Source: Bacillota bacterium
GTDB taxonomy: Bacteria > Bacillota > Clostridia > Christensenellales > Christensenellaceae
Length of the DNA stretch: 64,000 nucleotides
Reading direction: 5' to 3'
Assembly (NCBI GenBank): GCA_023393165.1
Contig: JAEWMJ010000013.1
Coordinates: forward strand, 42,516 to 106,515
Under the pieces are notes generated by a model. That model was not told where the DNA came from, made no database searches, and saw only the letters and a list, made by a program, of their open reading frames with translations. The position numbers were made by a program, and so were the translations under genes. This document shows, one piece after another, positions 18,276 through 27,278 of the stretch; positions within the stretch are counted from its first letter, which is position 1; each line of letters begins with the position of its first letter.

Positions 18276-19619
18276 TTATTGTTTCGAAAGGATTAATAAT
18301 ACATAAAGGCAGAAACAATCGCCGTTTATTTCCGCAGTTACAGATCCCCGGTACTTTTCGGCCACCTGCCGTATATTGGGGATCCCCAGGCCTGTGCCTC
18401 CGGCATATTTTTTTGTCGGATGGCAGCTGTTCAAAATTTCTATCATGAAAAAATCGCCTTCCAATCGCGTAGATAATTTTATATATCTGCTTGTTTCCGC
18501 TACAAATTTGCATGCTGTAATTGCATTGTCAATCGCATTGGCTAGAATCACACAAACATCAAAATCATCCAGACCGCATTTTTTCGGAACCGCAACGTTA
18601 CATGCAACAGCAATCTTTTCCTGCTGCGCCACGCTTAATTTATTGCTCAGCAATGCGTCAATAGCCGCATTCCCTGTACTGCAAAAAAATGAAAGGTTTT
18701 CTGCGGCCATTCCCAGCTTATTTAAATATTCCCTGGCCTCCTCCGTTTTATTTTTCTCAAGCAATCCGTTTACAACAACAAGATGATTTTTAATATCATG
18801 TCGAAAGGACATAGTTTGCATCTGCCGTATTTTTGCCTCTTCAATATATATTTTTTGCGCATGGATTTGCTGTTCCAGGATCATTCGTTCCTGCTCTGTT
18901 CTATAAAACGCTGTCACCTTTCCAAAAGCAAACATTGAAGTAAAAACGCAGGCAAAAGCCGTTATGGAAATGCCCATTACCCCGCATTCCTGTGCAAAGG
19001 ACAAGCTTTTCAACGTTTTTACCGTCCCTGTTTCAGTATCTACCATAGTTGTTGTAGTCCATATCTCCATATTTTCCGCAAGATTAAAAAGAAGCGCCAG
19101 AAGCATCAGCGGAATCAATAAAATCAGCAAATAGCGATTCAATTGCGCCGGTTTCAGGTCGATTTTTTTTGCTATAAGCCAAAACATCAAAGCGGAAATA
19201 ACGATGAAATTTATAGAAGATATTAAAACGGCAAACTGATACTGCAAAATACCGCTGTTCTGGCCGTATAACAGATAGTCTATTGGCGCCATAGTGCCCA
19301 CAGCCAGTTGTTCTATGACATTAATTAAAATGCAGAAGAATAGAGACAGCCCCGGCGGCTGTTTTAGTATATATTTTATAAATAAAAATGACGACGAACA
19401 CATAAGCAGCATCGAAAACGCCAACGATAAATCAAAATAAAGCGATATTCCAATTGATAAAAAGGAAAGCGCCATAAAAATAACGCAGCGTACCGTTTTT
19501 GATTTTGCATTGCTCAAACGTATCAGAAAACGATATTGAATAAAAAAAATGCATCCGTAGCATAGCATCGATACTACGGCTCCATATATAAAAGATCGTT
19601 CAAGTACAGAAACGCTCAT
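18276..19619 (-). CDS. AgrC-like GHKL sensor histidine kinase
   Basis: 447-aa kinase with about six to seven N-terminal membrane helices (1-220), a dimerisation helix and a GHKL catalytic domain. The phospho-acceptor His lies in SFRHDIKNHL; ANAIDNAI is the N box and GGTGLGIPNI the G box. This is the layout of peptide-sensing kinases such as AgrC. It follows its LytTR regulator gene by 2 bases. No AgrD-like propeptide or AgrB gene is visible next to it. Confidence 0.92.
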   Translation of the reverse strand: MSVSVLERSFIYGAVVSMLCYGCIFFIQYRFLIRLSNAKSKTVRCVIFMALSFLSIGISLYFDLSLAFSMLLMCSSSFLFIKYILKQPPGLSLFFCILINVIEQLAVGTMAPIDYLLYGQNSGILQYQFAVLISSINFIVISALMFWLIAKKIDLKPAQLNRYLLILLIPLMLLALLFNLAENMEIWTTTTMVDTETGTVKTLKSLSFAQECGVMGISITAFACVFTSMFAFGKVTAFYRTEQERMILEQQIHAQKIYIEEAKIRQMQTMSFRHDIKNHLVVVNGLLEKNKTEEAREYLNKLGMAAENLSFFCSTGNAAIDALLSNKLSVAQQEKIAVACNVAVPKKCGLDDFDVCVILANAIDNAITACKFVAETSRYIKLSTRLEGDFFMIEILNSCHPTKKYAGGTGLGIPNIRQVAEKYRGSVTAEINGDCFCLYVLLILSKQ

Positions 19620-19621
19620 TG

Positions 19622-20329
19622 TTATCTTCCCGTTTTTTTCAGATAGTCCAGCATAGCGTCTGAAAAATCCTGCTGCCGCAGTCTGGAAACAGGAATGCTG
19701 TCCCCGTTTTTCATAATCGCACAGTTATTTTGATAGCCCTTTACATGCTGCAGATTAATTATATAGCTTCTATGGCAGCGGAAAAACTTCGAAGGCAAAT
19801 TCTTTTCCAGGCATTCAATCTTTTCGTAATAATTTATAACACTGTCCTTTTGATGAATATAGATAATGCGTTTTATTACTTCACAGTATAAAATATCATC
19901 TATTCTAACCTGCCAAAAGGATTGCGCCTTATGTATTGTCAAATAACTGCCTTCCCCGTCTTCCAATTGCTTCACAACCCTATCCAGCGTATGCGCCAGT
20001 TTCCGATCAGACAGCGGTTTTAACAAATAATTCGCGGCATTCACTTCAAACGCTTCAAACACTAATTCCTTTAATACCGTAACAAAAATAATACAACAGC
20101 TGTCGTCATATAACCGCAGTTCTTGGGCAGCCTGCATTCCGCTCATTCTATTCATTTGTATATCCAAAAAAATAATATCAAATTTCGATTTTTTAAAGAG
20201 TAATTTTTCAGCCGATTCAAAAATCTCAATATGGTAAATCAGCCCTTTTTCTTCCATATATGCTGTAACTTTTTCTTTTAATTCCTGCAGCATATACGTT
20301 TCATCGTCACAAATAGCAATTGAAATCAT
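19622..20329 (-). CDS. LytTR-family response regulator (AgrA-like)
   Basis: 235-aa regulator: receiver domain (1-120) with ICDDE and the phospho-acceptor Asp in IIFLDIQMNRMSG, then a LytTR DNA-binding domain (about 130-235) with the typical RCHRSYIINLQHV segment. AAAGG lies before the ATG. Partner of the adjacent kinase; targets are unknown. Confidence 0.93.
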   Translation of the reverse strand: MISIAICDDETYMLQELKEKVTAYMEEKGLIYHIEIFESAEKLLFKKSKFDIIFLDIQMNRMSGMQAAQELRLYDDSCCIIFVTVLKELVFEAFEVNAANYLLKPLSDRKLAHTLDRVVKQLEDGEGSYLTIHKAQSFWQVRIDDILYCEVIKRIIYIHQKDSVINYYEKIECLEKNLPSKFFRCHRSYIINLQHVKGYQNNCAIMKNGDSIPVSRLRQQDFSDAMLDYLKKTGR

Positions 20330-20640
20330 CAGTACATGCCTTTCTATTGCGCGATATCTTTCATCATTATACAGACACAGGACATTTTCATCAATTCAAA
20401 TGTTCCGTAATGCCGGCTATACGTTCCAAAATGTGTGAAATGCGCATTGCATCGGTGAACAGTCATCGTATCATACTCTTTTACTATGAAGCATCTATTG
20501 CCGCCTGCAAAAAGAATTAAAAAGAGCCGTAAAACTGAACCTGGCAAGATCTGCTTATGCCCTTCAAAGAAACACCCCTGCTCCATTCAAGTTTGAGCAA
20601 GGGTTTAAACTTTTTTGATCAACTATGTCGGGTCCTTAGC
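20330..20640. repeat. Intergenic region with hairpin repeat copy B
   Basis: No gene seen. GCAAGATCTGCTTA (20544-20557) matches copy A at 17562, and is followed by a CCCTGCTC...GAGCAAGGG hairpin (about 20575-20604) with T tracts on both sides, so it can end transcription of the relA-like gene (minus strand) and from the other side. The remainder should contain the promoter of the LytTR regulator, which I could not place with confidence. Confidence 0.55.
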
Positions 20641-22005
20641 TTATCTTATATCCACAAAATCATTCAGCATCGTAAAATATTTCTTTTTATCCCTTTCCCA
20701 GTTAAAGTCCTCGGAAAGCACGATTTCCTCTATTGTCCGGGAAAGCGCGCTGTTCAGGGAAGCCATACCCGTCTTCCAAAGCAGCTCGATCGAAGAGTGC
20801 CGTTTAAAGATATAAGCGATCTCTTCCACCAGTTCCTTTTTGATCTGTTTTGCCTCCGTACGGTCCAGCTTGTTGGTCAGAAGGTCAAAACTCGTGTTCG
20901 CCTTGTACCTGCTCTTGTAATACCGGATAAAGTCATTCAGATCGTCTTCAGGATTGCCGCCGTCAACTTTAAACAGGATCAGGAAGAACAGATGCCACTG
21001 GAAATCCACATTGATCAGTTTCAGAATGGTATTTAAAACCGTCATGAAGAAAGCGTCGTCGCACGCGAGCAGTTCGCGGTCAATTTTGATATGCCTGTCA
21101 AACTGTATCTCTTCGCCCGAAAGATTGTTGGTTATGTAAAAAACGTCCATCATAACCCTGCCGTAATCGCTCATTTCGGTAGCGTTGTTTACAATCAGGA
21201 TATACTGCAGGATGCTGTCGCAGCTTTTCTTAAAATCGGTTACAAACCCCAGCGAACTGGTCATCTTGTTTGCGATCGTATCATGGATCATCTTGGACAT
21301 AACGCCGTCGATATTCCGGATACGGTGGCTGATATGAGAATTATCGTCCCTTTTATACCTCCGGTACAGCTGGTGAAGCTGCCCGTCAATCAGGTTCAGG
21401 TTCTCCTTGATGGATACCATGCTGTCCAGGACCAGTTCGTCCAGAACCACATAGGCGTTGTTTTTATAGACGATCTTGTGTTCGATCTCTCCCCAGAATA
21501 TGTTGACCAGGCACTTGATCTGAAGCTCGAAGTTCAGCTTTACCTCGTCCTTTTCATACCTTCCGTCGATCTTATATATATCGAATCCGTTCTTCTGTTT
21601 CTGGGGCTGCTTTTCGGAAAGCTTTAGCCGCATGGTAGGATTCGCCTCGTTGTAATAATAAATATGGTCGTCCGTTTTATCAAATAAAGAAACGATCAAA
21701 TCGTAGACATACTTCTCGTCATCCACAAATTTACACTCGATCCGGAGGCCGACGATATCCTGTATGTTGGCCAGAGACTCTTCCTTGGAAGAAAAGATCC
21801 GGTAATAACTGTTCTTGATCATTTTTTCCCGAACGCTGGCCGGCTCTTTCACACGGTAATTCACAGTCAGCGTATATAAACTGTTGTCACAAACGATTTT
21901 TTCTATCCAGGCCTTCAATTCGAGCGCCGTATCTTCAAAACCGTCCCTGATCGTCTCGTAATACTGTACGATTTCGTCAATATGTTTAAATATTTTTAAT
22001 TCCAT
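20641..22005 (-). CDS. RelA/SpoT nucleotidyltransferase-domain protein, possibly degenerate (p)ppGpp synthetase
   Basis: 454-aa cytoplasmic protein. Residues 40-210 resemble small alarmone synthetases: RVKEPASVREK (ATP-binding R-x-K-x3-S-x3-K), DIVGLRIE (D-x-x-G-x-R), ELQIKCLVNIFWGEIEHKIVYK (E-x-Q and His). The G-loop NGYxSxH, however, reads NGFDIYK, so the guanine-stacking Tyr and the His are changed. The C-terminal 240 residues are a helical extension not present in RelQ/RelP. Pyrophosphate transfer is therefore uncertain and a ligand-binding or altered-substrate role is possible. It is monocistronic. Confidence 0.75.
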   Translation of the reverse strand: MELKIFKHIDEIVQYYETIRDGFEDTALELKAWIEKIVCDNSLYTLTVNYRVKEPASVREKMIKNSYYRIFSSKEESLANIQDIVGLRIECKFVDDEKYVYDLIVSLFDKTDDHIYYYNEANPTMRLKLSEKQPQKQKNGFDIYKIDGRYEKDEVKLNFELQIKCLVNIFWGEIEHKIVYKNNAYVVLDELVLDSMVSIKENLNLIDGQLHQLYRRYKRDDNSHISHRIRNIDGVMSKMIHDTIANKMTSSLGFVTDFKKSCDSILQYILIVNNATEMSDYGRVMMDVFYITNNLSGEEIQFDRHIKIDRELLACDDAFFMTVLNTILKLINVDFQWHLFFLILFKVDGGNPEDDLNDFIRYYKSRYKANTSFDLLTNKLDRTEAKQIKKELVEEIAYIFKRHSSIELLWKTGMASLNSALSRTIEEIVLSEDFNWERDKKKYFTMLNDFVDIR

Positions 22006-22231
22006 TCGCTTGCAACCCCGCAGTACCTTCTATTCCGTTTTCCCAAAGGCAAATTCACATTTTTTATTATATACCATAAATCCCCGGCATGCAAATGAAC
22101 CCCGGATTTTAAACACAGCCGCCACATTTCCCCGGAAAAAAACCTTTGATTCTTGCATCCAAATAAAGTATAATCGTTTTAAATTCATCAGAGTATTCAA
22201 TTAACAACTTAAAAAGGAGGACTATCAAATC

Positions 22232-23431
22232 ATGAACAAATCACGCACTCTAACCCTGATATCCGGCGCGTTGATACTCTTTTGTCTCGGCATCATCTAT
22301 ATTTGGAGTATATTCAACAAGCCGGTTTCCGCCTACTTCAACAACTGGGCGGAATCATCATATACCTTCAACATCATGCTTGTCACATTTGTGCTTGGCA
22401 TACTCATCGGCGGAAGGATACAGGACAAAAAAGGCCCGCGTATTGTGGTGCTTTGGGGCGGCATCCTGTTTGCAGTGGGCATACTGCTTGCATCGGTTAC
22501 GCCCAGCAGCCTGCCCTGGCTTTTTGCCTTTGCATACGGCGGCCTCGCGGGGTTTGGCGTTGGTATGGCTTATACTTCCACAGTATCCTGTGTCCAGAAA
22601 TGGTTTCCGGACCGCAGGGGGCTTGCCAGCGGTGTTATGGTCAGCGCGTTCGGCGTTTCGACCGTTGCTTTCGGCCCGCTTGCCAGCAGTATGCTGACTA
22701 CGCTCAGCGTGGGCAACACGCTGCAGATACTGGCGATCGCTTTCTTTGCGGTGGTGATCATATTTGTATGGTTCATCAAAAACCCGCCGGAAGGTTATAT
22801 GTCCGATGTGGTGAAGGCCAAATCCAAAGCGGCGCCCGTTGCCGCTGACCAGTTTTCACCGGGCGAAGCGCTCCGTACAAAAGAGATGTATTTCATAATC
22901 ATCTGCATGGCCATGCTGACGCTTTCCTACTTCATCATCAATCCCAAGATCACACAGATGAGCGGCCCCGGCGGAAAGAATTTTGCAGACCTCGCCGTGA
23001 TCACTATTTCATTATCCGGCGTTGCAAGCGCTCTTGGCCGGCTATTGATCCCTATTTTATCCGACTTTAAAGGACGCAAATTCGCCTTTATGCTCCTGTT
23101 CATCATTATACTTGTTTCAATGGTTCTGATGATTTTCGTTTCAGGTCCCGTATGCATGGTGCTTATTTGGGCCATATCTTTCTGCTACGGAGCGTCCGCC
23201 GGCGTTTTCCCAGCCCTTACAGCCGACTATTACGGCGTAAAAAACATGGGCGCAAACTATGGGCTTGTGATGATAGGTTTCGCGGGAGCGGCAGTTCTTG
23301 CAATGAGCATATCTTCCATATTCATATCCGTGGATGCGGTATCAAGTTTTGCCTTTATCATTCCGGTTATCGCGTGCGTCATCGGCATTGTGTTTATGGC
23401 GATATTGAAGCCGCCGTCCAAAGCAAAATAA
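22232..23431 (+). CDS. MFS transporter, OFA (oxalate/formate antiporter) family
   Basis: 399-aa protein with 12 predicted membrane helices in two halves. The N-terminal LGIIYIWSIFNKPVSAYF segment, the loop GGRIQDKKGPR between helices 2 and 3 (MFS signature) and LIPILSDFKGRK in the second half match the OFA family, which exchanges small organic acids. The actual substrate is not evident. AAGGAGG precedes the ATG. Monocistronic. Confidence 0.88.
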   Translation: MNKSRTLTLISGALILFCLGIIYIWSIFNKPVSAYFNNWAESSYTFNIMLVTFVLGILIGGRIQDKKGPRIVVLWGGILFAVGILLASVTPSSLPWLFAFAYGGLAGFGVGMAYTSTVSCVQKWFPDRRGLASGVMVSAFGVSTVAFGPLASSMLTTLSVGNTLQILAIAFFAVVIIFVWFIKNPPEGYMSDVVKAKSKAAPVAADQFSPGEALRTKEMYFIIICMAMLTLSYFIINPKITQMSGPGGKNFADLAVITISLSGVASALGRLLIPILSDFKGRKFAFMLLFIIILVSMVLMIFVSGPVCMVLIWAISFCYGASAGVFPALTADYYGVKNMGANYGLVMIGFAGAAVLAMSISSIFISVDAVSSFAFIIPVIACVIGIVFMAILKPPSKAK

Positions 23432-23532
23432 ACAATATTTAAAAACCGTATCCGGCACGTTTTATCAGAAATGTTTTTAGGCCGGACCACTCCGCAGGCG
23501 GGTCGCCTGTGCAACCTAAAAGGTATGAAACA

Positions 23533-23563
23533 AGCCAGCATCTTAAAATGCTGGCTTTCTCTT
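23533..23563. terminator. Bidirectional terminator between MFS and ABC operons
   Basis: Perfect 9-bp stem AGCCAGCAT / ATGCTGGCT with a 6-base loop, followed by TTCTCTTT on the + strand. It ends the MFS transcript; the leftward ABC permease transcript also runs into it. The frame antisense to this region (about 23560-23690) reads like a short Lys/Glu-rich peptide but I see no gene. Confidence 0.65.
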
Positions 23564-23680
23564 TGTTCAAGACTTGCGCATTGATTACGCCTTTCATTTT
23601 TTCGATCTGATCAATCAACATTTTATCGCAAAGGTGATTCTCTTTCTGCAATTCCTTGCCTTCGCCCGCAAAAAGGCGCG

Positions 23681-24882
23681 TTAGATGATCTGATGATTCT
23701 TGAAAGAGCGGTATGCAAACGGCGTAAGTAATACGCATACTGCAGCCGCAAATACCGGTAGGAATACATAAGGCTTAACGACCAGCCCAAAGAGCTCGTA
23801 TTGGATACCACTGGTCACAGACCCAAATTCCATCATGTTTGCCGGGAGGAGATGGAACAGATTGTACAGTACTGTATTTGCTTCTGAGATACTGATGAAC
23901 ATTGGGACAATCAGCAGAGGGCTTATGAGTATGATTACGCCGAAGGGAGATTTAAACTTTGCGGACAGCAGCATGGTTATGGCCGCAGTCAACAAACAGG
24001 CAAAAAAAGTGCAGACGGAAAGCAGCAAAGCCGTTTGTCCCATGGTCAGCGGATAGGGCGACATTGGGTAGTAAAGCTGCAGCGGAGCGTTCCCGCCGTC
24101 AAAACCGAAGGCGAACATGGAGAGAACATAGCCTGTAACGGTAAGTACAAGACTTATGGCGGCCGCAAAAGAGAAGCCGGTGAACAGCTTGGCCTGAATG
24201 CCCCTGCGTTTCCCATGCTTCGAGGCAAGTATGATCTGATCGGTTCCGGAAGAATACTCGCCGGAAAACAGCGGAGCAATACAGATTGCCATAACAAACG
24301 CTGACATCAGGCCAATGGTATACATGAGAGTAAAAAACTGCGTATAGCCCTCTGTATAGGAGAAAATAAAGGGCGTTTCTATCTGTGCATCCAATGCCAG
24401 AACTTTTTCCTTGGCCTGGCCGCTCATTCCAGTTTCTTCCACGAACTGTACTTGCCTGCCATCGCGCGCAGCGTAAAACTGATCAGCCTGTTCCCCGGTC
24501 AACGCCTGAAAATCCTCCATGTTGAACCGCCAAATAGCGCGGCTGATGTTGTAAATCTCGCTGTATGGCCGCGCAAGCGTCTGATACTCGGCCGTATCAA
24601 TATAACTGTCTTTTTCGGGAATATGAGCGTAAGCCTCCGCCGCCTCCATAATCAATTTTGAGTCGATCTCCCGTCCGGCAAGGGCGCGCGCATATGCCCT
24701 ATCCCTGACCATTGCGCTATAATTGGATTCATATACTTCACCGTCGACATAATAGCTGCCAAACAGTACGCCCCAGACGCTGACTGCAGTAAGGATAACA
24801 GCCAGCAGCAGAACAATCACAACGCTTTTTTATGCAATATCTTTTTATATTCATAACCGACTAAATTCCAGAAACCGTTCAA
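23681..24882 (-). pseudogene. ABC-2 permease of the ECF-sigma operon, interrupted by a frameshift
   Basis: ABC-2 type membrane protein with about six helices and a long extracellular loop between helices 1 and 2. The long open frame starts at a GTG (24820) without a ribosome site. A natural start, TTG at 24882, overlaps the ATPase stop codon and has GAGGTGAG 6 bases upstream. That frame reads NGFWNLVGYEYKKILHKKAL and then meets TGA at 24819-24817; one missing base there joins it smoothly to IVLLLAVILTAV in the next frame. So the gene is either broken by a 1-base deletion, read by slippage at the A6 run nearby, or affected by a sequence error. Partner of the ATPase 24879-25745. Confidence 0.75.
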
Positions 24883-25745
24883 TGTTCGCTCACCTCACTG
24901 AAATAGTATAGATAAAGATCCTCCAGAGCTGCCTGTGCAGTTTCCGCCGAATCACATGGTTTTTCCTCGCATATCAGACGCAGGAATACATCTTTTCCCT
25001 CCTGCCGCAGATTAATAACAGGATATTTTTCACAAAGGACATCCGCAGCCGCCTGCGGCACAACGCACTTCCAGATTTTGCCCTCAATCGTTCGGATGAT
25101 TTCCTCAAGAGTACCCTGATGGACGATCCGGCCGTCTTTCATCACAAGGATGGTGTCGGCGATATGCTCGACATCCGAAACGATATGGGTGGAAAGGAAC
25201 ACGATGCGGTCTGCGCCAAGACGGGAAATCAGATTACGGAATCGCACCCGTTCCTTTGGATCCAGGCCTGCTGTCGGTTCGTCCAGAATCAATATTTTCG
25301 GGTCGTTCAGCATGGACTGCGCAATACCAAGCCGCTGTTTCATGCCTCCGGAAAAGGTCTTAATCTTCTTATGCGCTTCCTTTTCCAGCGAAACCAATTC
25401 CAGAAGCTCCCATGATTTTTCTTTTGCACGGGCCTTGGGCAATCCCTTGAGCGTGGCAATGTAAAGCATAAAATCCAGCGCTGAAAACTCCGGGTAATAG
25501 CCGAAATCCTGAGGCAGATACCCCAGCGCATCGCGGTAATCCTCGTGGTTTACATCGATTCCGTCATAGCGTACGGTTCCGGAAGAAGGGGCCAGCACGC
25601 CGCACATTATGCGCATCAGGGTGGTTTTCCCCGCGCCGTTTGCACCCAAAAGGCCGTAGACGCCTCGATGAAAGGCCAGAGAAATTCGATCGCAGGCGAT
25701 TTTATCGCCGTAGTGTTTGGTCACTCGGTCAAGAGTAAGTTCCAT
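24879..25745 (-). CDS. ABC transporter ATP-binding protein
   Basis: 288-aa ATPase with intact Walker A (GANGAGKTT), Q loop (YLPQDFGYYPEFSAL), signature (TFSGGMKQRLG), Walker B (ILILDEPTAGLDP) and H loop (LSTHIVSD), plus a C-terminal extension of about 80 residues as in drug or lipid exporters. It overlaps the preceding membrane-protein gene by 25 bases and the permease start by 4 bases, so the genes are tightly coupled. Confidence 0.92.
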   Translation of the reverse strand: MELTLDRVTKHYGDKIACDRISLAFHRGVYGLLGANGAGKTTLMRIMCGVLAPSSGTVRYDGIDVNHEDYRDALGYLPQDFGYYPEFSALDFMLYIATLKGLPKARAKEKSWELLELVSLEKEAHKKIKTFSGGMKQRLGIAQSMLNDPKILILDEPTAGLDPKERVRFRNLISRLGADRIVFLSTHIVSDVEHIADTILVMKDGRIVHQGTLEEIIRTIEGKIWKCVVPQAAADVLCEKYPVINLRQEGKDVFLRLICEEKPCDSAETAQAALEDLYLYYFSEVSEH

Positions 25746-26470
25746 GTTTTATCCTCCGTTTGTTTGAGTAATTTGCGCAGCTGAATTACAATGAGCACGC
25801 CGCTGAATACAAAGAAGAGCATCCAGTAGCTCAGGCATGTATTTGTGTAAAGAAGCTGTACGGTGCTGCTGATAGTAATATTGGTTACGCAGATAAGGCA
25901 GGCTGCCGCTGCACAGCCGTACACGCTATCCCTTCCGCGCACACGGTTTAATATATACATGCATATGCCGCAGGTAACGAGATACGGCACCATCAAATAG
26001 GCAATCACCTGCAGCACGCTGTATGCAGACGCCCGGCTCATAAAAATCAGAAGCAGCGTCAAAATCACAAAGTTTCCTCCGCCTAAGATAGTTATTCGCG
26101 CCATAACAATCTGCGGGAGGCTGAACCGGCAGACCGTTTCCAGTTCCGCCATACGGTAAAAGGAAGAACGGTAGAGTTCCGTAGCCGTAAGCATAGCCAG
26201 AAATGGCAGAACGGCAGAAACGCTCCAGATTTTTTCCGATTCGGCACTCCAATTGCCCAGCGCCGGCGGCAAAAAAGCAAGCGCCCAGCCAATTAAAACG
26301 ATCATTACGGAAAGCGCCCATACCCGTTTGCGGATATAGCGAATCTGGCTGAGAAAAAACTTATGGCGGGAAATTTTGGGATAGCGCAGCTTTTTCAGGA
26401 ACCGCTCTTTATCCGCGGGCGGCGGCGCTTCAAAGGATACCCTTAAAGCGTTCTTCAGCTTCTTATTCAT
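25721..26470 (-). CDS. Membrane protein, putative anti-sigma factor of the ECF operon
   Basis: 249-aa protein with an N-terminal cytoplasmic stretch of about 55 residues (basic, ending in QIRYIRKRVW) and about six membrane helices. Its ATG overlaps the sigma-factor stop codon (ATGA) and has GAGGAGG upstream. This position directly behind an ECF sigma gene is typical of membrane-bound anti-sigma factors, but no zinc-binding anti-sigma motif is visible, so the assignment is by context only. It could also be part of the ABC exporter. Confidence 0.6.
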   Translation of the reverse strand: MNKKLKNALRVSFEAPPPADKERFLKKLRYPKISRHKFFLSQIRYIRKRVWALSVMIVLIGWALAFLPPALGNWSAESEKIWSVSAVLPFLAMLTATELYRSSFYRMAELETVCRFSLPQIVMARITILGGGNFVILTLLLIFMSRASAYSVLQVIAYLMVPYLVTCGICMYILNRVRGRDSVYGCAAAACLICVTNITISSTVQLLYTNTCLSYWMLFFVFSGVLIVIQLRKLLKQTEDKTWNLLLTE

Positions 26471-26925
26471 AAGAAATCCTCCTCTTCGAGCAAAAGTTTC
26501 AGAGATGCGAGCGCGGAGCTTGTCCTGCGGTACACCGTAAAACGTGAAAACCCTGTGATTGCTGCGATTTTACCTACCGAGAGTTCGTTTACATACCTAA
26601 AAAGCAACAGTTCCCGTTCTTGTTCCGGCAGAGTTTTAAGGGCCTGCTGGACGGCAATATTGAGATCCACCTGTTCAAAGGAATCCGAACCGGGTATTTC
26701 ATCGCTTAACTCTTCCGTCTGCTTTTTATGGAACATATCCAGACAAAGGTTCCGTGCGATCGTATAAAGGTAGGCAAGTTTCTTGCCCCGTTCTATGTAT
26801 GAATTCTGCGCAAAGTATTTGAGAAAGGTTTCCTGTGTCAGGTCTTCCGCCAAAGTGGAATTTCCGACTTTAAAATAGCAGTATCGATAGATTTTGTCGT
26901 AATGTTCTTGAATATCGATAGACAC
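26467..26925 (-). CDS. ECF sigma-70 family RNA polymerase sigma factor
   Basis: 152-aa sigma factor with region 2 (residues 10-70, AEDLTQETFLKYF and the KLAYLYTIARNLCLD segment that melts the -10) and region 4 (95-150, LPEQERELLLFRYV and a helix-turn-helix GKIAAITGFSRFTVYRR). The start codon is GTG, preceded by GAGGAGG. It leads an operon with a putative anti-sigma protein and an ABC exporter, suggesting a response to envelope stress or an antimicrobial compound. Confidence 0.93.
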   Translation of the reverse strand: MSIDIQEHYDKIYRYCYFKVGNSTLAEDLTQETFLKYFAQNSYIERGKKLAYLYTIARNLCLDMFHKKQTEELSDEIPGSDSFEQVDLNIAVQQALKTLPEQERELLLFRYVNELSVGKIAAITGFSRFTVYRRTSSALASLKLLLEEEDFL

Positions 26926-27278
26926 CTTAAAACCTCCTCTCAGATTGTTTAACGGTTTATGGCTCCTAAATGTGCGAAGACCGCAAAAGTTTTTTTTAAA
27001 TGGCGAAACGAATATTTCTTACGGCAAAGAGCAGAAATCAGGCCAAAAAGAAAACTGCACTTTGTTTTCCTGCAAACATAGGCAGTTCTTAATGCTAATA
27101 TATCTTTACATTTTCATCCCGCTTCATCGGCTGATACATTCACTATAAAAGCGCCGGCTGTACGTTGTATTGGATGCGCTTGCCATACTTCCCTTACAAA
27201 TATACAGCTCCCGCGGTTTTTACTTCTTGATGATTGGCCGGTGCAATTATCGAACATGGCAGAAGCACCGGAGTTTTT
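26926..27278. other. Intergenic region between the sigma-factor and E1-beta genes
   Basis: No gene seen. It should hold the promoter of the ECF operon, but I cannot place an autoregulated ECF promoter. Two inverted repeats are present: GAAAAC-N8-GTTTTC (27050-27069), and CCGGTGC-N20-GCACCGG (27238-27271), the latter ending 7 bases from the stop of the E1 beta gene and followed on the + strand by AGTTTTTC. Confidence 0.5.

Noticed and set aside
26926..27278. Terminator of the E1 operon at 27238-27271
   Set aside because: The T stretch follows the hairpin only on the + strand, while the E1 genes are read on the minus strand.
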